Of a DNA stretch of 7,438 nucleotides, positions 7,419-7,438 are shown piece by piece. The stretch is taken from positions 27,537-34,974 of the forward strand of contig DLMZ01000002.1 in assembly GCA_002479415.1 (NCBI GenBank), read 5' to 3'. A program made the position numbers and the translations under genes. The notes under the pieces are model-generated. The model saw only the letters and a program-made list of their open reading frames with translations. It ran no database searches and was not told the DNA's origin. Position 1 is the stretch's first letter; the number at the start of each line of letters is the position of its first letter. The stretch is from Firmicutes bacterium UBA7523. Its GTDB lineage: Bacteria > Bacillota > Dethiobacteria > Dethiobacterales > Dethiobacteraceae.

Positions 7419-7438
7419 GGCACGCCTGCAGGCGTGCC
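7419..7438 (+). terminator. Terminator hairpin after typA, cut by the window edge
   Basis: A perfect palindrome has an 8-bp GC-rich stem (GGCACGCC 7419-7426, GGCGTGCC 7431-7438) and a TGCA loop, starting 28 bases after the typA stop. The window ends exactly at the base of the stem, so the T-tract expected of an intrinsic terminator cannot be seen. Confidence 0.75.

Noticed and set aside
1..7438. Search for CRISPR arrays, tRNA genes, insertion-sequence ends and riboswitches
   Set aside because: No regularly spaced repeats, no cloverleaf-like segment, no transposase or terminal inverted repeats, and no intergenic gap long enough for a structured riboswitch leader.

Overview
The window reads as ordinary chromosomal DNA from a low-to-moderate GC member of the Bacillota, most likely an anaerobic Clostridia-type lineage. 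The evidence is strong GGAGG ribosome binding sites, a TTG start, an AT-rich spacer DNA pattern with compact intrinsic terminators, an ABC-F protein closest in layout to Bacillota YdiF, and a small flavoprotein carrying the compact four-cysteine motif of iron-sulfur flavoproteins of anaerobes. The species cannot be named from this sequence alone.

Layout. Bases 1-156 are very AT-rich leader DNA with no convincing gene or promoter. An uncharacterised multi-pass membrane protein (157-711, +) follows and converges on a transketolase gene (763-2748, -). The two share a long perfect hairpin (726-760) that probably stops transcription from both sides. The transketolase gene has its own candidate promoter (2782-2811) just downstream of a strong intrinsic terminator (2852-2876), so it appears to be a single-gene unit. 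That terminator closes a two-gene minus-strand unit made of an ABC-F ATPase (3504-5429) and, 53 bases downstream, an iron-sulfur flavoprotein of the NADPH-dependent FMN reductase/flavodoxin-like group (2884-3450). A 137-base divergent spacer (5430-5566) carries a good sigma-A-type promoter for typA/bipA (5567-7390, +), whose terminator hairpin forms the last 20 bases of the window.

Function. Three housekeeping roles are represented. Transketolase supplies the non-oxidative pentose phosphate pathway. TypA/BipA and the ABC-F protein, divergently placed around one spacer, are both ribosome-associated NTPases, so that locus looks translation-related. The flavoprotein probably does redox chemistry with FMN and a 4Fe-4S cluster, and its link with the ABC-F gene may be positional only. 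I found no mobile element, CRISPR array, tRNA, rRNA or defence-type cassette. Nothing supports a new multi-gene system here; the least explained item is the membrane protein at 157-711.
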